Part shown: piece after piece, positions 34,700 through 43,447 of the stretch
How the letters are laid out: the number at the start of each line of letters is the position of its first letter
How positions within the stretch are numbered: the first letter of the stretch is position 1
Position numbers and translations under genes: made by a program
The notes under the pieces: model-generated
Seen by the model: only the letters and a program-made list of their open reading frames with translations
Databases searched by the model: none
What the model was told of the DNA's origin: nothing
Assembly (NCBI GenBank): GCA_028727105.1
Contig: JAQYOU010000027.1
Location: forward strand, 1-43,651
From: a bacterium
Lineage (GTDB): Bacteria > Bacillota > Clostridia > Lachnospirales > Lachnospiraceae
Reading direction: 5' to 3'
DNA: 43,651 nucleotides

Positions 34700-35551
34700 A
34701 TGAAGTTTGTGAAAATGCATGGCTGCGGCAATGATTATGTGTATGTGAACGGATTTACTGAGAAAGTGAAAAACCCTTCTGAAGTTGCCCAAATGGTGAG
34801 TGACCGCCATTTTGGAATAGGTTCCGATGGTCTGATCATCATCAACCCTTCGCAGGTTGCTGACTTTGAGATGGCGATGTACAATGCAGACGGCTCGCGG
34901 GGAGAAATGTGTGGAAACGGGATCCGCTGTGTAGCAAAATTTGTATATGATTTTGGCTTGGCAGACAAGACCAGCATCAGTGTGGAAACATTGGCAGGTA
35001 TTAAATACTTAGATCTTACGGTTAAGGATGGAAAGGTTGTAACGGTACGAGTGAATATGGGTGCGCCGATCCTGACACCTGCTGAGATTCCGGTGGAGCC
35101 CTCACTGTTTCCCGCGGCAGGGGAGCAGATCGTATCACAGCCGCTAAAGGTGGCAGGAAAAGAGTACAAGGTCACCTGTGTGTCCATGGGCAATCCTCAT
35201 GATGTGATCTTTATGGAGGAGGATGTGCGTACACTGGATCTGGAAAAGATCGGTCCGGATTTTGAACATCATCCGGCATTTCCGAAACGCACAAACACCG
35301 AGTTTGTCAACGTGATCGATGAGACCCATCTGCGTATGCGTGTGTGGGAGCGGGGCAGCGGGGAAACCCTGGCATGTGGAACGGGAACCTGTGCAACCGT
35401 TGTGGCAGCAGTCTTAAACGGGCTGACAAAGGACGCGGTGGATGTGGAGCTTTTGGGCGGAAGCCTGCATATCGAGTGGGATCGAGAAGCGAATCTGGTC
35501 TACATGACTGGTCCTGCAACTGTAGTGTATTGTGGTGAAATCGATATTTAA
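34700..35551 (+). CDS. dapF: Diaminopimelate epimerase
   Basis: Interconverts LL- and meso-diaminopimelate for lysine and peptidoglycan. The 283-residue protein has both catalytic cysteines: MCGNGIRCVAKF in the first half and ETLACGTGTCATV in the second. AAGAGGAAATTTT precedes ATG 34700. It is followed, after palindromic element C, by dapL, so the two last steps of the aminotransferase route to meso-DAP are adjacent. Confidence 0.96.
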   Translation: MKFVKMHGCGNDYVYVNGFTEKVKNPSEVAQMVSDRHFGIGSDGLIIINPSQVADFEMAMYNADGSRGEMCGNGIRCVAKFVYDFGLADKTSISVETLAGIKYLDLTVKDGKVVTVRVNMGAPILTPAEIPVEPSLFPAAGEQIVSQPLKVAGKEYKVTCVSMGNPHDVIFMEEDVRTLDLEKIGPDFEHHPAFPKRTNTEFVNVIDETHLRMRVWERGSGETLACGTGTCATVVAAVLNGLTKDAVDVELLGGSLHIEWDREANLVYMTGPATVVYCGEIDI

Positions 35552-35561
35552 AACGTAGACA

Positions 35562-35697
35562 GGGCAGGTGAGACATCATGTATTGGCAGTGCACTTTGGA
35601 GCGGCTGGTACTTAGTGACCGTATTTTGGTCACTTATGTACCACTGCCAGCGACAAGTAGCGAGAGCGTGCCTGCCATACATGTGCTCACATGCCCC
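35562..35697. repeat. Long palindromic element C between dapF and dapL (136 bp)
   Basis: Outer arms 35562-35588 (GGGCAGGTGAG...GGCAG) and 35672-35697 (CTGCCATACATG...GCCCC) pair imperfectly. Inside, a hairpin at 35607-35642 has stems GGTAC/GTACC and GTGACC/GGTCAC around GTATTTT, and further matches (GCAC/GTGC) continue outward; the 3' side contains CGACAAGTAGCGAGAGCG. It begins 10 nt after the dapF stop and ends 82 nt before dapL. There is no T-tail. Confidence 0.75.
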
Positions 35698-35779
35698 AAT
35701 AGATTACGTAAATAGTTTTACAGCCACAAGAATTTAAAGGGGATTACAAAATACAGGAGAGAATAAAGGAGATAGAAAC

Positions 35780-36994
35780 ATGTTTCAGATCAACGACAAT
35801 TATCAGAAATTACCGGGCAGCTATCTGTTCAGCACCATCGCGAAAAAAGTAGCCGCCTTTTCCGAGGCCAACCCGGATAAGAGCATCATCCGTCTCGGGA
35901 TCGGTGATGTGACACAGCCCATCGCCCCTGCGATCATCGAGGCGATGCACAAGGCAGTGGATGAGATGGCAGATGCGAAGACCTTCCGCGGCTATGCGCC
36001 GGATCTCGGTTATGAGTTTTTGCGTAAGGCGATCTCGGAAAATGATTACAAGGCAAGAGGCTGCGACATTGAGGCGGACGAGATCTTCGTCTCCGATGGA
36101 GCAAAGAGCGACTCCGGAAATATCCAGGAGATCTTCTCTACAGACAACCGCATTGCAGTCTGTGATCCGGTTTACCCGGTCTATGTGGATTCTAACGTCA
36201 TGGCAGGAAGGACCGGTACTTACGATACCGCTACCGGAATGTGGAGCAACGTCATCTACATGCCCTGCACCAGAGAGAACAATTTTGTACCGGAGTTCCC
36301 GAAGGAGACACCGGACATGATCTATCTGTGCCTGCCCAACAACCCCACCGGAACGACCATTAAAAAAGCACAGCTGCAGGAGTGGGTGGATTACGCAAAT
36401 AAGGTTGGCGCTGTGATCATTTACGACGGTGCTTATGAAGCGTATATTTCCGAGGACGATGTGGCACACTCTATCTACGAGTGCGAGGGAGCAAAGACCT
36501 GTGCCATCGAGTTGAAGAGCTTTTCGAAAAATGCTGGCTTTACCGGCGTGCGCTTAGGCTACACGGTTGTACCGAAGGAACTGAAGTGTGGCGGTGTTTC
36601 TCTGCACGGCATGTGGGCAAGACGCCACGGAACCAAGTTCAACGGCGCGCCCTACATCATCCAGAGAGCGGGCGAGGCTGTTTATTCCGATGCCGGAAAG
36701 GCACAGCTGAAGGAGCAGATCGCATATTACATGAAAAATGCTTCTACCATCAAGGCAGGACTGCAGGAAGCTGGCTTTGAGGTATACGGTGGTGTCAATG
36801 CGCCGTATATCTGGTTAAAGACACCGGGGCAGATGACCTCCTGGGAGTTCTTCGACTATCTGCTGGAGAAGGCGAACGTGGTTGGAACACCCGGATCAGG
36901 CTTCGGACCCAGCGGAGAAGGCTATTTCCGCCTGACCGCTTTCGGCAGCTACGAGAATACTGTGGCGGCATTAGAGCGGATCAAAGCCTTATAA
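35780..36994 (+). CDS. dapL: LL-diaminopimelate aminotransferase
   Basis: Makes LL-diaminopimelate directly from tetrahydrodipicolinate and glutamate (PLP-dependent), bypassing the acetylated or succinylated routes. The 404-residue fold-type I aminotransferase shows the substrate-binding start (INDNYQKLPGSYLFS), PNNPTGT, IYDGAYEAY and the PLP lysine in LKSFSKNAGFTGVRLGY. AAAGGAGATAG precedes ATG 35780. A strong terminator follows. Confidence 0.95.
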   Translation: MFQINDNYQKLPGSYLFSTIAKKVAAFSEANPDKSIIRLGIGDVTQPIAPAIIEAMHKAVDEMADAKTFRGYAPDLGYEFLRKAISENDYKARGCDIEADEIFVSDGAKSDSGNIQEIFSTDNRIAVCDPVYPVYVDSNVMAGRTGTYDTATGMWSNVIYMPCTRENNFVPEFPKETPDMIYLCLPNNPTGTTIKKAQLQEWVDYANKVGAVIIYDGAYEAYISEDDVAHSIYECEGAKTCAIELKSFSKNAGFTGVRLGYTVVPKELKCGGVSLHGMWARRHGTKFNGAPYIIQRAGEAVYSDAGKAQLKEQIAYYMKNASTIKAGLQEAGFEVYGGVNAPYIWLKTPGQMTSWEFFDYLLEKANVVGTPGSGFGPSGEGYFRLTAFGSYENTVAALERIKAL

Positions 36995-37002
36995 AAGAGC
37001 CG

Positions 37003-37032
37003 GAAAAGTGCGCGTTAAGCGCACTTTTTTTG
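37003..37032 (+). terminator. Terminator after dapL
   Basis: AAAAGTGCGC (37004-37013), loop GTTAA, GCGCACTTTT (37019-37028) and further T: a 10-bp stem. Confidence 0.9.
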
Positions 37033-37072
37033 CATTGTGCATAATTTTTTTGTGAAATTTTTGTGTATTCCG

Positions 37073-37102
37073 TTTATCTGTGGGATTGAAATTTTTTATA
37101 AT
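37073..37102 (+). promoter_or_regulatory. Probable promoter of the rel operon
   Basis: TATAAT (37097-37102) with TTTATC 18 bp upstream (37073-37078) in a very AT-rich stretch. The -35 is weak. Confidence 0.4.
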
Positions 37103-37189
37103 ATTTAGTAAAATTGTAACAAATTTTAATGAAGCGAAGTGGAATCGAGCTTGGCTTTGAATGTTAATCTATCAAAACAGGGTGGTCAT

Positions 37190-39496
37190 ATGGCAGATAT
37201 TACAAATGAGCAGATTGAACAATTAGAACAAAAAGTGATGTCGACTTCCGAGCACATCCGTAAAATGGACGATTTTGTCAGCCCTGAGATCCTTTACGAT
37301 GAGCTGATTCGTTGCGTGCGCAAATATCACCCTTCCGACGATATATCTATGATCGAAAAAGCCTTCCGGATCGCCAACGATGCCCACAAGGGGCAGGTGC
37401 GTAAATCCGGCGAGGCTTATATTATACATCCGCTCTGTGTGGCGATCATTCTTGCGGAGCTGGAGCTTGATAAGGAAACGATCGTAGCCGGTCTGCTCCA
37501 CGATGTGGTTGAGGACACGGTCATGACCGAGGCGGAGATCACCCGGGAATTTAACGCTGAGGTTGCCCTGCTGGTGGATGGCGTAACAAAGCTGGGTCAG
37601 CTGTCTTATGACGCAGACAAGGTGGAGATCCAGGCAGAGAATCTTAGAAAGATGTTCCTTGCCATGGCGAAGGATATCCGTGTCATTTTGATCAAGCTGG
37701 CGGACCGGCTGCACAATATGCGGACCCTGAAATACATGAAACCGGAAAAGCAGAAGGAAAAAGCAAGGGAGACGATGGACATCTACGCGCCCATCGCGCA
37801 GCGTCTTGGTATTTCCAAGATCAAGATCGAGCTGGATGATCTGTCCTTAAAATATCTGGAGCCGGAGGCATATTATGACCTGGTAGAAAAGATCGCTATG
37901 CGCAAGGGTGCCAGAGATGAATATGTGCAGAATCTCGTTAAGGAAGTGAAGAATCATATTAAGGATGCCGGAATAGAAGCAACCATTGACGGCCGCAGCA
38001 AGCACTTTTTCAGTATCTATAAAAAGATGGTCAATCAGGGAAAGACCATCGATCAGATCTACGATCTGTTTGCGATCCGCATTCTTGTGAATGACCTGAA
38101 GGACTGTTATGCTGCACTGGGTGTGATCCATGAGATGTATAAGCCGATCCCCGGCCGTTTCAAGGATTACATTGCAATGCCAAAGCCAAACATGTATCAG
38201 TCGCTGCACACTACCCTGATCGGGCCGGACGGTCGTCCCTTTGAGATCCAGATCCGTACCTACGAGATGCATCGAACTGCGGAATACGGTATCGCTGCAC
38301 ACTGGAAATACAAAGAAGCTGCAAACGGAAATGCAGTGGGCGGTGAGGAAGAAAAATTAAGCTGGCTGCGTCAGATCCTGGAGTGGCAGCGTGACATGTC
38401 CGATAACCGGGAGTTTATGAGCTTGTTAAAGAGTGATCTGGACCTGTTTTCCGATACGGTATTTTGTTTTACGCCGTCCGGGGACGTAAAGAACCTTCCC
38501 AACGGTTCTACCCCCATCGACTTTGCCTACAGCGTACACTCCGCAGTCGGCAACAAGATGATTGGTGCAAAGGTCAACGGAAAGCTGGTAACGATCGATT
38601 ACAAGATCCAGAACGGAGACCGTATCGAGATCATCACCTCCCAGAATTCCCAGGGCCCCAGCCGTGACTGGCTGAACATCGTTAAGAGTACACAGGCAAA
38701 AAATAAGATCAATCAGTGGTTCCGCAGCGAATTTAAAGAGGAAAACATCCTAAAGGGCAAGGAGCTTCTAGAAAAATACTGTAAGGCCAAGGGTATCAAC
38801 TGGCCGGATATCAATAAGCCGGAATATCAGGAAAAGATCCTGCGCAAATACGGTTTCCCCCATTGGGATAACTGTCTGGCAACCATCGGACACGGTGCGT
38901 TAAAGGAGAGTCAGGTCGCAAACCGAATGCAGGAGGCATACCGCAAGGACCATCCCCTGGTGGTAACAGATGCGGACGTCTTAAAGCAGGTGGAAAATGC
39001 GAATGTGAACAAGCAGGGTGAAGAGCAGCATTCCAAGAGCGGTATCGTGGTGAAGGGACTGTACGATATCGCTGTACATCTATCGAAGTGCTGCAGCCCG
39101 GTACCGGGAGATGAAATCGTAGGTTTCGTTACAAGAGGACGTGGTGTTTCCATCCACCGGACAGACTGTATCAATATGATCAACCTTTCCGATATGGATA
39201 AAGCCAGACTGATTGAAGCGGAGTGGAGCAGCGATTGTATCACAGGCGATTCCGGTACCTATCTTGCAGAGATCAACATTTACGGAAATAACCGGACTGG
39301 ACTTTTGGTAGATCTGACCCGTACCTTTACGGAGCGAGGCATTGATATTAATTCCATCCATTCCAAGACCAGCAAACAGGGTGTTGCGACGATCTCCATC
39401 TCCTTTGAGACAAAGGGCAAGGAGCAGGTCAACGGCCTCATCGAAAAGCTGCGTCAGGTGGAGAGTGTGATCGATATAGAGAGGACAACAGGCTGA
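37190..39496 (+). CDS. relA: Bifunctional (p)ppGpp synthetase/hydrolase (Rel)
   Basis: Makes and degrades the alarmone (p)ppGpp. The 768-residue long Rel protein has, in order: the HD hydrolase domain (about 70-180, GLLHDVVEDT), the synthetase domain (about 255-370, YDLFAIRILV...YIAMPKPNMYQSLHTTLIGP), TGS (about 420-480, FCFTPSGDVKNLPNGSTPIDFAYSVHS), a zinc-finger-like CC motif (SKCCSPVPGD), and C-terminal ACT. Both catalytic halves appear complete. ATG 37190 is preceded by GGGTGG; an in-frame GTG at 37139 adds 17 residues but lacks a site. Its stop overlaps the next start. Confidence 0.94.
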   Translation: MADITNEQIEQLEQKVMSTSEHIRKMDDFVSPEILYDELIRCVRKYHPSDDISMIEKAFRIANDAHKGQVRKSGEAYIIHPLCVAIILAELELDKETIVAGLLHDVVEDTVMTEAEITREFNAEVALLVDGVTKLGQLSYDADKVEIQAENLRKMFLAMAKDIRVILIKLADRLHNMRTLKYMKPEKQKEKARETMDIYAPIAQRLGISKIKIELDDLSLKYLEPEAYYDLVEKIAMRKGARDEYVQNLVKEVKNHIKDAGIEATIDGRSKHFFSIYKKMVNQGKTIDQIYDLFAIRILVNDLKDCYAALGVIHEMYKPIPGRFKDYIAMPKPNMYQSLHTTLIGPDGRPFEIQIRTYEMHRTAEYGIAAHWKYKEAANGNAVGGEEEKLSWLRQILEWQRDMSDNREFMSLLKSDLDLFSDTVFCFTPSGDVKNLPNGSTPIDFAYSVHSAVGNKMIGAKVNGKLVTIDYKIQNGDRIEIITSQNSQGPSRDWLNIVKSTQAKNKINQWFRSEFKEENILKGKELLEKYCKAKGINWPDINKPEYQEKILRKYGFPHWDNCLATIGHGALKESQVANRMQEAYRKDHPLVVTDADVLKQVENANVNKQGEEQHSKSGIVVKGLYDIAVHLSKCCSPVPGDEIVGFVTRGRGVSIHRTDCINMINLSDMDKARLIEAEWSSDCITGDSGTYLAEINIYGNNRTGLLVDLTRTFTERGIDINSIHSKTSKQGVATISISFETKGKEQVNGLIEKLRQVESVIDIERTTG

Positions 39497-40116
39497 TGAA
39501 AATAGAACATGATGTAGTAGGCATGGTTGGCACCAACTGTTATTTTGCCATCAATGAGGAGACGAAGGAGTGTCTGGTCATTGATCCCGGTGACAATGCA
39601 AAAAGGCTGGCACAAAAGATCACAGATGGCGGCTATACGCCGGTGGCGATCCTTTTGACCCACGGACATTTTGACCATATCATGGGCGTGGAAGGATTGA
39701 GAGCGCAGTTTCATATTCCCGTTTATGTGCAGGAAGATGATGCGCGGATGCTGGAGGATCCGGCGTTGAATGCCGGTGCGATGATCGGCGCAAATGTGTC
39801 ACTCAAGGCGGATCGGACAGTGAAAGACGGAGATGTCTTAAGCCTTGCAGGCATGGAGATTCAGGTACTGCATACACCCGGCCATACACCGGGCGGCGCA
39901 TGCTACTATTTCCCGAAGGAAGAAGTATTATTCTCCGGAGACACCCTGTTCTGCGAGTCCGTAGGTCGAACCGACCTGCCGGGCGGAAGCATGTCCGCAC
40001 TGATCCGTTCCATCAAAGAAAAGGTATTCAAACTGCCGGATCTGACCATTGTCTACACCGGACACGGAGAACCAACAAAGATCGGTGATGAGAAAAGATA
40101 CAACCCTTTCATTTAG
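39496..40116 (+). CDS. MBL-fold (glyoxalase II-like) metallo-hydrolase
   Basis: 206-residue metallo-beta-lactamase fold: the metal motif HGHFDHI (about 56-62), later His in HTPGHTPGG (about 120-128) and Asp in FSGDTLF (about 147), and the final His in TGHGEPT. Such proteins hydrolyse thioesters or similar; the substrate is not evident. TGATG overlaps with the rel stop, so it is translationally coupled. rel and an MBL-fold hydrolase are adjacent in many Firmicutes. Confidence 0.85.
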   Translation: MKIEHDVVGMVGTNCYFAINEETKECLVIDPGDNAKRLAQKITDGGYTPVAILLTHGHFDHIMGVEGLRAQFHIPVYVQEDDARMLEDPALNAGAMIGANVSLKADRTVKDGDVLSLAGMEIQVLHTPGHTPGGACYYFPKEEVLFSGDTLFCESVGRTDLPGGSMSALIRSIKEKVFKLPDLTIVYTGHGEPTKIGDEKRYNPFI

Positions 40117-40164
40117 TGGAGCCAATCATGCAAATCTGAAACAATAACCCTTCTATATAGTGGA
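40101..40164 (+). repeat. Imperfect 20-bp direct repeat at the MBL stop
   Basis: 40101-40120, which includes the last codons and stop of the MBL gene (CAACCC...TTTAGTGGA), recurs at 40145-40164 with 16 of 20 matches. It lies between the gene and palindromic element D and could mark an old insertion or local duplication. Confidence 0.45.
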
Positions 40165-40181
40165 AAAGACAACGTAGATGA

Positions 40182-40330
40182 AAGGCACGACAGGCGTTTC
40201 CTCATACGACTTTGTTGCACGATGGAAAGGAGACACAAAATCGTGGACGCCTTTGCGGAACACGATTTGATCTTAGGTGGCTCCTTGCAATGCCCCGTGC
40301 AACGGAGTATAGGAAATGCCGTCGTGCCTT
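40182..40330. repeat. Long palindromic element D before hemZ (149 bp)
   Basis: Left arm 40182-40245 and right arm 40261-40330 pair in blocks: AAGGCACGAC, GGC-TTTCCT-TAC, GTTGCACG, AAGGAG-CAC and AAATCGTG, each with its complement in reverse order, around a 15-nt loop (40246-40260). It ends 13 nt before ATG 40344, so the hemZ ribosome binding site abuts it. No U-tract. Confidence 0.8.
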
Positions 40331-40343
40331 GAAAGAGAGAAAT

Positions 40344-41795
40344 ATGATACAAGTACAGTTAAATAAAGCAGACTTTGAATACGACATCCATTCTCTGGTG
40401 AAAGCCTTCTTTCCATCAGAGAATGTTTCTGTCTCAGCAGAAAAAAAAGAACCGGAGGAGCCGGTCAGCGCACACATGGATATCGACTTTCACGACCGTG
40501 TGATCAACGTGAGCTGGCAGGATGAGGTACATGGCGAGATCAAAAAACAGATCCCGTGCAGCTCTGAGGATCGTCTGGACGTAAAAAATGACTTAAAGAT
40601 CGGACTTTACGACATGCTTGTGAAGATCACAGGGCAGGAATTGCCCTGGGGCTCCCTCACCGGTATCCGGCCCACAAAGATCCCGATGCAGCTTTTGGAA
40701 CAGGGGAAAACAGAAGAAGAGATCACCGCTCATATGAAGGAGCAGTATCATGCCAGTGATGAAAAGATCGCGCTGGCCATCGATATCGCAAAGCGGGAGC
40801 GTGCACTGCTCTCAAAGCTGGATTACAAGGACGGTTTCAGTCTCTATGTGGGTATCCCTTTCTGTCCCAGTACCTGTCTGTACTGTTCCTTTACCTCATA
40901 TCCGCTGGGTGCCTGGAAAAATCAGGTGGACACCTATCTGGATGCACTGGAGCGGGAGCTGGATTACGCGAAAGAGACCTTTGGCGGCAAAAAACTGAAT
41001 TCTATTTATATCGGCGGCGGAACACCGACTACACTGGAGCCGGAGCAGATGGATCGCCTGCTGACCATGATCGAGGAGCGGTTTGATTTTTCACATCTGC
41101 TGGAGTTTACGGTGGAGGCCGGTCGTCCGGACAGCATCACACGGGAAAAGCTTCTGGCAATCAAGGCCCACCCGGCAGTAGACCGCATTTCCGTCAATCC
41201 CCAGACCATGAAGGATGAGACCTTAAAGGTGATCGGACGGCATCACACCGTCGCACAGACCGTAGAGAGCTTTCAATTGGCCCGGGAGGTTGGCTTTACG
41301 AATATCAACATGGATCTGATCCTGGGACTTCCGGGAGAGACCTTAGACGATGTAAAACAGACGATGGAGCGTATACAGGAATTGCACCCGGACAATCTGA
41401 CGGTGCATTCGCTGGCCCTGAAGCGTGCAGCCAGACTCAATATCTGCCGGGATGAATACAAGGATTTCAAGATCGAGATCACGCCGGAACATGGACATGT
41501 GACCGAGGCCGGTGCCCACGCTATGGGCATGGTGCCCTACTATCTCTATCGCCAGAAAAATATGGCGGGCAACTTTGAAAATGTGGGCTACGGACTGCCC
41601 GGCAAGGAGGGCATCTACAACATCCTCATCATGGAGGAGAAACAGACTATTCTCGCTCTGGGCGCAGGCAGCATTTCAAAGCGTGTCTACCCTGACGGAC
41701 GCATTGAAAGGTGCGAAAACGTGAAGGATGTGGCGCAGTATATGGAGCGCATCGATGAGATGATCGAGAGGAAACGGAAGCTTTTTGAGGGATAA
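40344..41795 (+). CDS. hemZ: Oxygen-independent coproporphyrinogen dehydrogenase-like (HemZ)
   Basis: 483-residue radical-SAM enzyme of the HemZ branch. An N-terminal extension of about 160 residues is followed by the [4Fe-4S] motif CPSTCLYC (Cys174, Cys178, Cys181), IYIGGGTPTTLEPEQM, VEAGRPDS, and INMDLILGLPGE. The C-terminus KRVYPDGRIERCENVKDVAQYMERI is typical. It is expected to catalyse an oxygen-independent porphyrinogen step or a related heme reaction; the true substrate of HemZ-type proteins is debated. ATG 40344 follows GAAAGAGAG; a longer frame from 40212 lies in palindrome D. The gene precedes the mobile-element edge. Confidence 0.9.
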   Translation: MIQVQLNKADFEYDIHSLVKAFFPSENVSVSAEKKEPEEPVSAHMDIDFHDRVINVSWQDEVHGEIKKQIPCSSEDRLDVKNDLKIGLYDMLVKITGQELPWGSLTGIRPTKIPMQLLEQGKTEEEITAHMKEQYHASDEKIALAIDIAKRERALLSKLDYKDGFSLYVGIPFCPSTCLYCSFTSYPLGAWKNQVDTYLDALERELDYAKETFGGKKLNSIYIGGGTPTTLEPEQMDRLLTMIEERFDFSHLLEFTVEAGRPDSITREKLLAIKAHPAVDRISVNPQTMKDETLKVIGRHHTVAQTVESFQLAREVGFTNINMDLILGLPGETLDDVKQTMERIQELHPDNLTVHSLALKRAARLNICRDEYKDFKIEITPEHGHVTEAGAHAMGMVPYYLYRQKNMAGNFENVGYGLPGKEGIYNILIMEEKQTILALGAGSISKRVYPDGRIERCENVKDVAQYMERIDEMIERKRKLFEG

Positions 41796-41988
41796 AAAGA
41801 GCCTTCGTAGCACATCAAAACGGGTTTCGTACATCAATTGTACATCAATTTTTTACCCGGTAGTACTGTATAATATATGATGATGTATATGAACAACCTA
41901 ATAAAGCGCCTAAAGGACAAACTTATTCTAACGAATAGGGATGTCCTTTTTTTGTTATAGTCAATCATCAAAAATGGAGGAAAAAAAC
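41796..41988 (+). promoter_or_regulatory. Boundary stretch between hemZ and a mobile element
   Basis: It contains a tandem 11-bp repeat GTACATCAATT at 41829-41839 and 41840-41850, flanked by ACGGGT/ACCCGG short complements; a TATAAT (41869-41874); and an attenuator-like hairpin AAAGGACA (41912-41919)/TGTCCTTT (41942-41949) with inner TATTC/GAATA and a T-run. The tandem repeat and a change of gene content suggest the end of an integrated element. I cannot name the exact attachment site. Confidence 0.5.
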
Positions 41989-42462
41989 ATGAATAGTACA
42001 GCGTTAGGAGCAGGAGCCGAAAAAGCTCAAGAACTTATTTTTATCAGCGAAGCACATGAGAAATTCTACTATGAGAAATTGAAAGAGGTACGGTATCAGG
42101 ATGTGTACCACAAGGCACTTTGCTATTGTCTTGGCATTAACGATGATATCAGAAGAAATGTTGATAGCATATATGATTTTAAGACAGGCTGTGTGAAAAC
42201 AGAATGTTTGCATGAAGGCTGGCAGACCAGCGGAAGCGTGAAAGTAGTCAGAATGGCGTTTAATCTGTACTGCAACGGTACACCAAGCGTGGATGATTAC
42301 AAGGACGCAGAGGAGCAGATCAATGAGTGCAGGCAGTATGCGGTGGAAGAATTGTTCTGCTGTGCCTACGCACCGTATTTTTGGCAGGCGATACAAATCC
42401 GGTATCCGGAATATGCAACCTATAACCGGAAACTGTATGCCCTGTTTGGAGGAGCAGATTGA
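41989..42462 (+). CDS. Hypothetical protein of the DUF6075-like type
   Basis: 157 residues, acidic, without membrane segments: EKAQELIFISEAHEKFYYEKL, a short Cys-containing centre, and RQYAVEELFCCAYAPYFWQAI. I recall such genes near the start of conjugative-element modules in Clostridia; the function is unknown. GGAGG is 7 nt before ATG 41989. An ATG at 41974 is also in frame. The stop overlaps the next ATG (TGATG). Confidence 0.6.
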   Translation: MNSTALGAGAEKAQELIFISEAHEKFYYEKLKEVRYQDVYHKALCYCLGINDDIRRNVDSIYDFKTGCVKTECLHEGWQTSGSVKVVRMAFNLYCNGTPSVDDYKDAEEQINECRQYAVEELFCCAYAPYFWQAIQIRYPEYATYNRKLYALFGGAD

Positions 42463-42641
42463 TGTTAAAAGTTCGATTGATGGGAACAAAGAATGATATT
42501 AAATGGTTTGGGAAGATTTTGCAGAGAAATCCCAAGATTGAAGTAACAGAGTTTTCAGAATTATACCCGAACAAGGGTACAAAGAAATTCCACAGGGCTT
42601 ATGTGGAAGTCAGAAAAAGTAACGTAAAAGAAAATCAGTAG
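42462..42641 (+). CDS. Small hypothetical protein of the DUF3970-like type
   Basis: 59 residues, basic, starting LKVRLMGTKNDIKWFGKIL. It resembles the small DUF3970-like proteins of conjugative elements. Its ATG overlaps the previous stop, so it is coupled. No function is assigned. Confidence 0.6.
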   Translation: MLKVRLMGTKNDIKWFGKILQRNPKIEVTEFSELYPNKGTKKFHRAYVEVRKSNVKENQ

Positions 42642-42661
42642 AAAGCAAAGGAGAATTTATC

Positions 42662-43447
42662 ATGTGTAGAGTTATAGCAATCGCAAATCAGAAAGGTGGA
42701 GTTGGAAAGACCACCACAACAAGCAATTTAGGAATAGGACTAGCAAAACAGGGGAAAAAGGTACTTTTGATTGATGCCGATGCACAGGGCAGCCTTACCG
42801 CAAGTTTGGGGTACACAGAGCCGGACGCAATCGAAATCACATTGGCATCTGTCATGGGCAGTCTGATTAAAGACGAGGAAGTGGAGCCTATGGAGGGCAT
42901 TTTACATCACGAGGAGGGAATAGACCTTATGCCGGGAAATATTGAGCTTTCCGGTCTGGAGGTTTCCCTTGTGAATGTCATGAGCCGGGAGCGTATCATG
43001 CAGGAGTACATAAGCATGGTGCGGGATTATTACGATTACATCTTGATTGACTGTATGCCTTCACTTGGCATGATTACCATAAATGCCTTTGCCTGTGCCG
43101 ACAGTATTCTGATACCTGTGCAGGCGGCGTATCTGCCCGTTAAAGGCTTACAGCAACTTATCAAGACTATTGGAAAGGTAAAGCGTCAGATTAACCCCAA
43201 ACTGGAGATAGAGGGCATTTTATTGACGATGGTTGACAGCAGGACGAATTATGCAAGGGACATCAGCGCCATGCTGAAGGAAGCCTATGGAAGCCGGGTA
43301 AAGATATTTACCAATATTATCCCGATTTCGGTAAGGGCGGCGGAGATTTCTGCGGAGGGTGTCAGCATTTATAAGCATGATCCAAAGGGGAAGGTGGCAT
43401 CTGCCTACAATTCTTTGACAGAGGAGGTGCTTGCAAATGAGCAGTAA
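42662..43447 (+). CDS. parA: ParA/Soj-type partition ATPase
   Basis: 261-residue deviant-Walker ATPase: KGGVGKTTT with Lys11 and Lys16, then LLIDADAQGSLTASLGY, LIDCMPSLGMITINAFACAD and IPVQAAYLPVKGLQQL. It should partition the excised element, or act in its maintenance, together with the ParB that follows. AAAGGAG precedes ATG 42662. The last 11 bases overlap the parB start. Confidence 0.92.
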   Translation: MCRVIAIANQKGGVGKTTTTSNLGIGLAKQGKKVLLIDADAQGSLTASLGYTEPDAIEITLASVMGSLIKDEEVEPMEGILHHEEGIDLMPGNIELSGLEVSLVNVMSRERIMQEYISMVRDYYDYILIDCMPSLGMITINAFACADSILIPVQAAYLPVKGLQQLIKTIGKVKRQINPKLEIEGILLTMVDSRTNYARDISAMLKEAYGSRVKIFTNIIPISVRAAEISAEGVSIYKHDPKGKVASAYNSLTEEVLANEQ

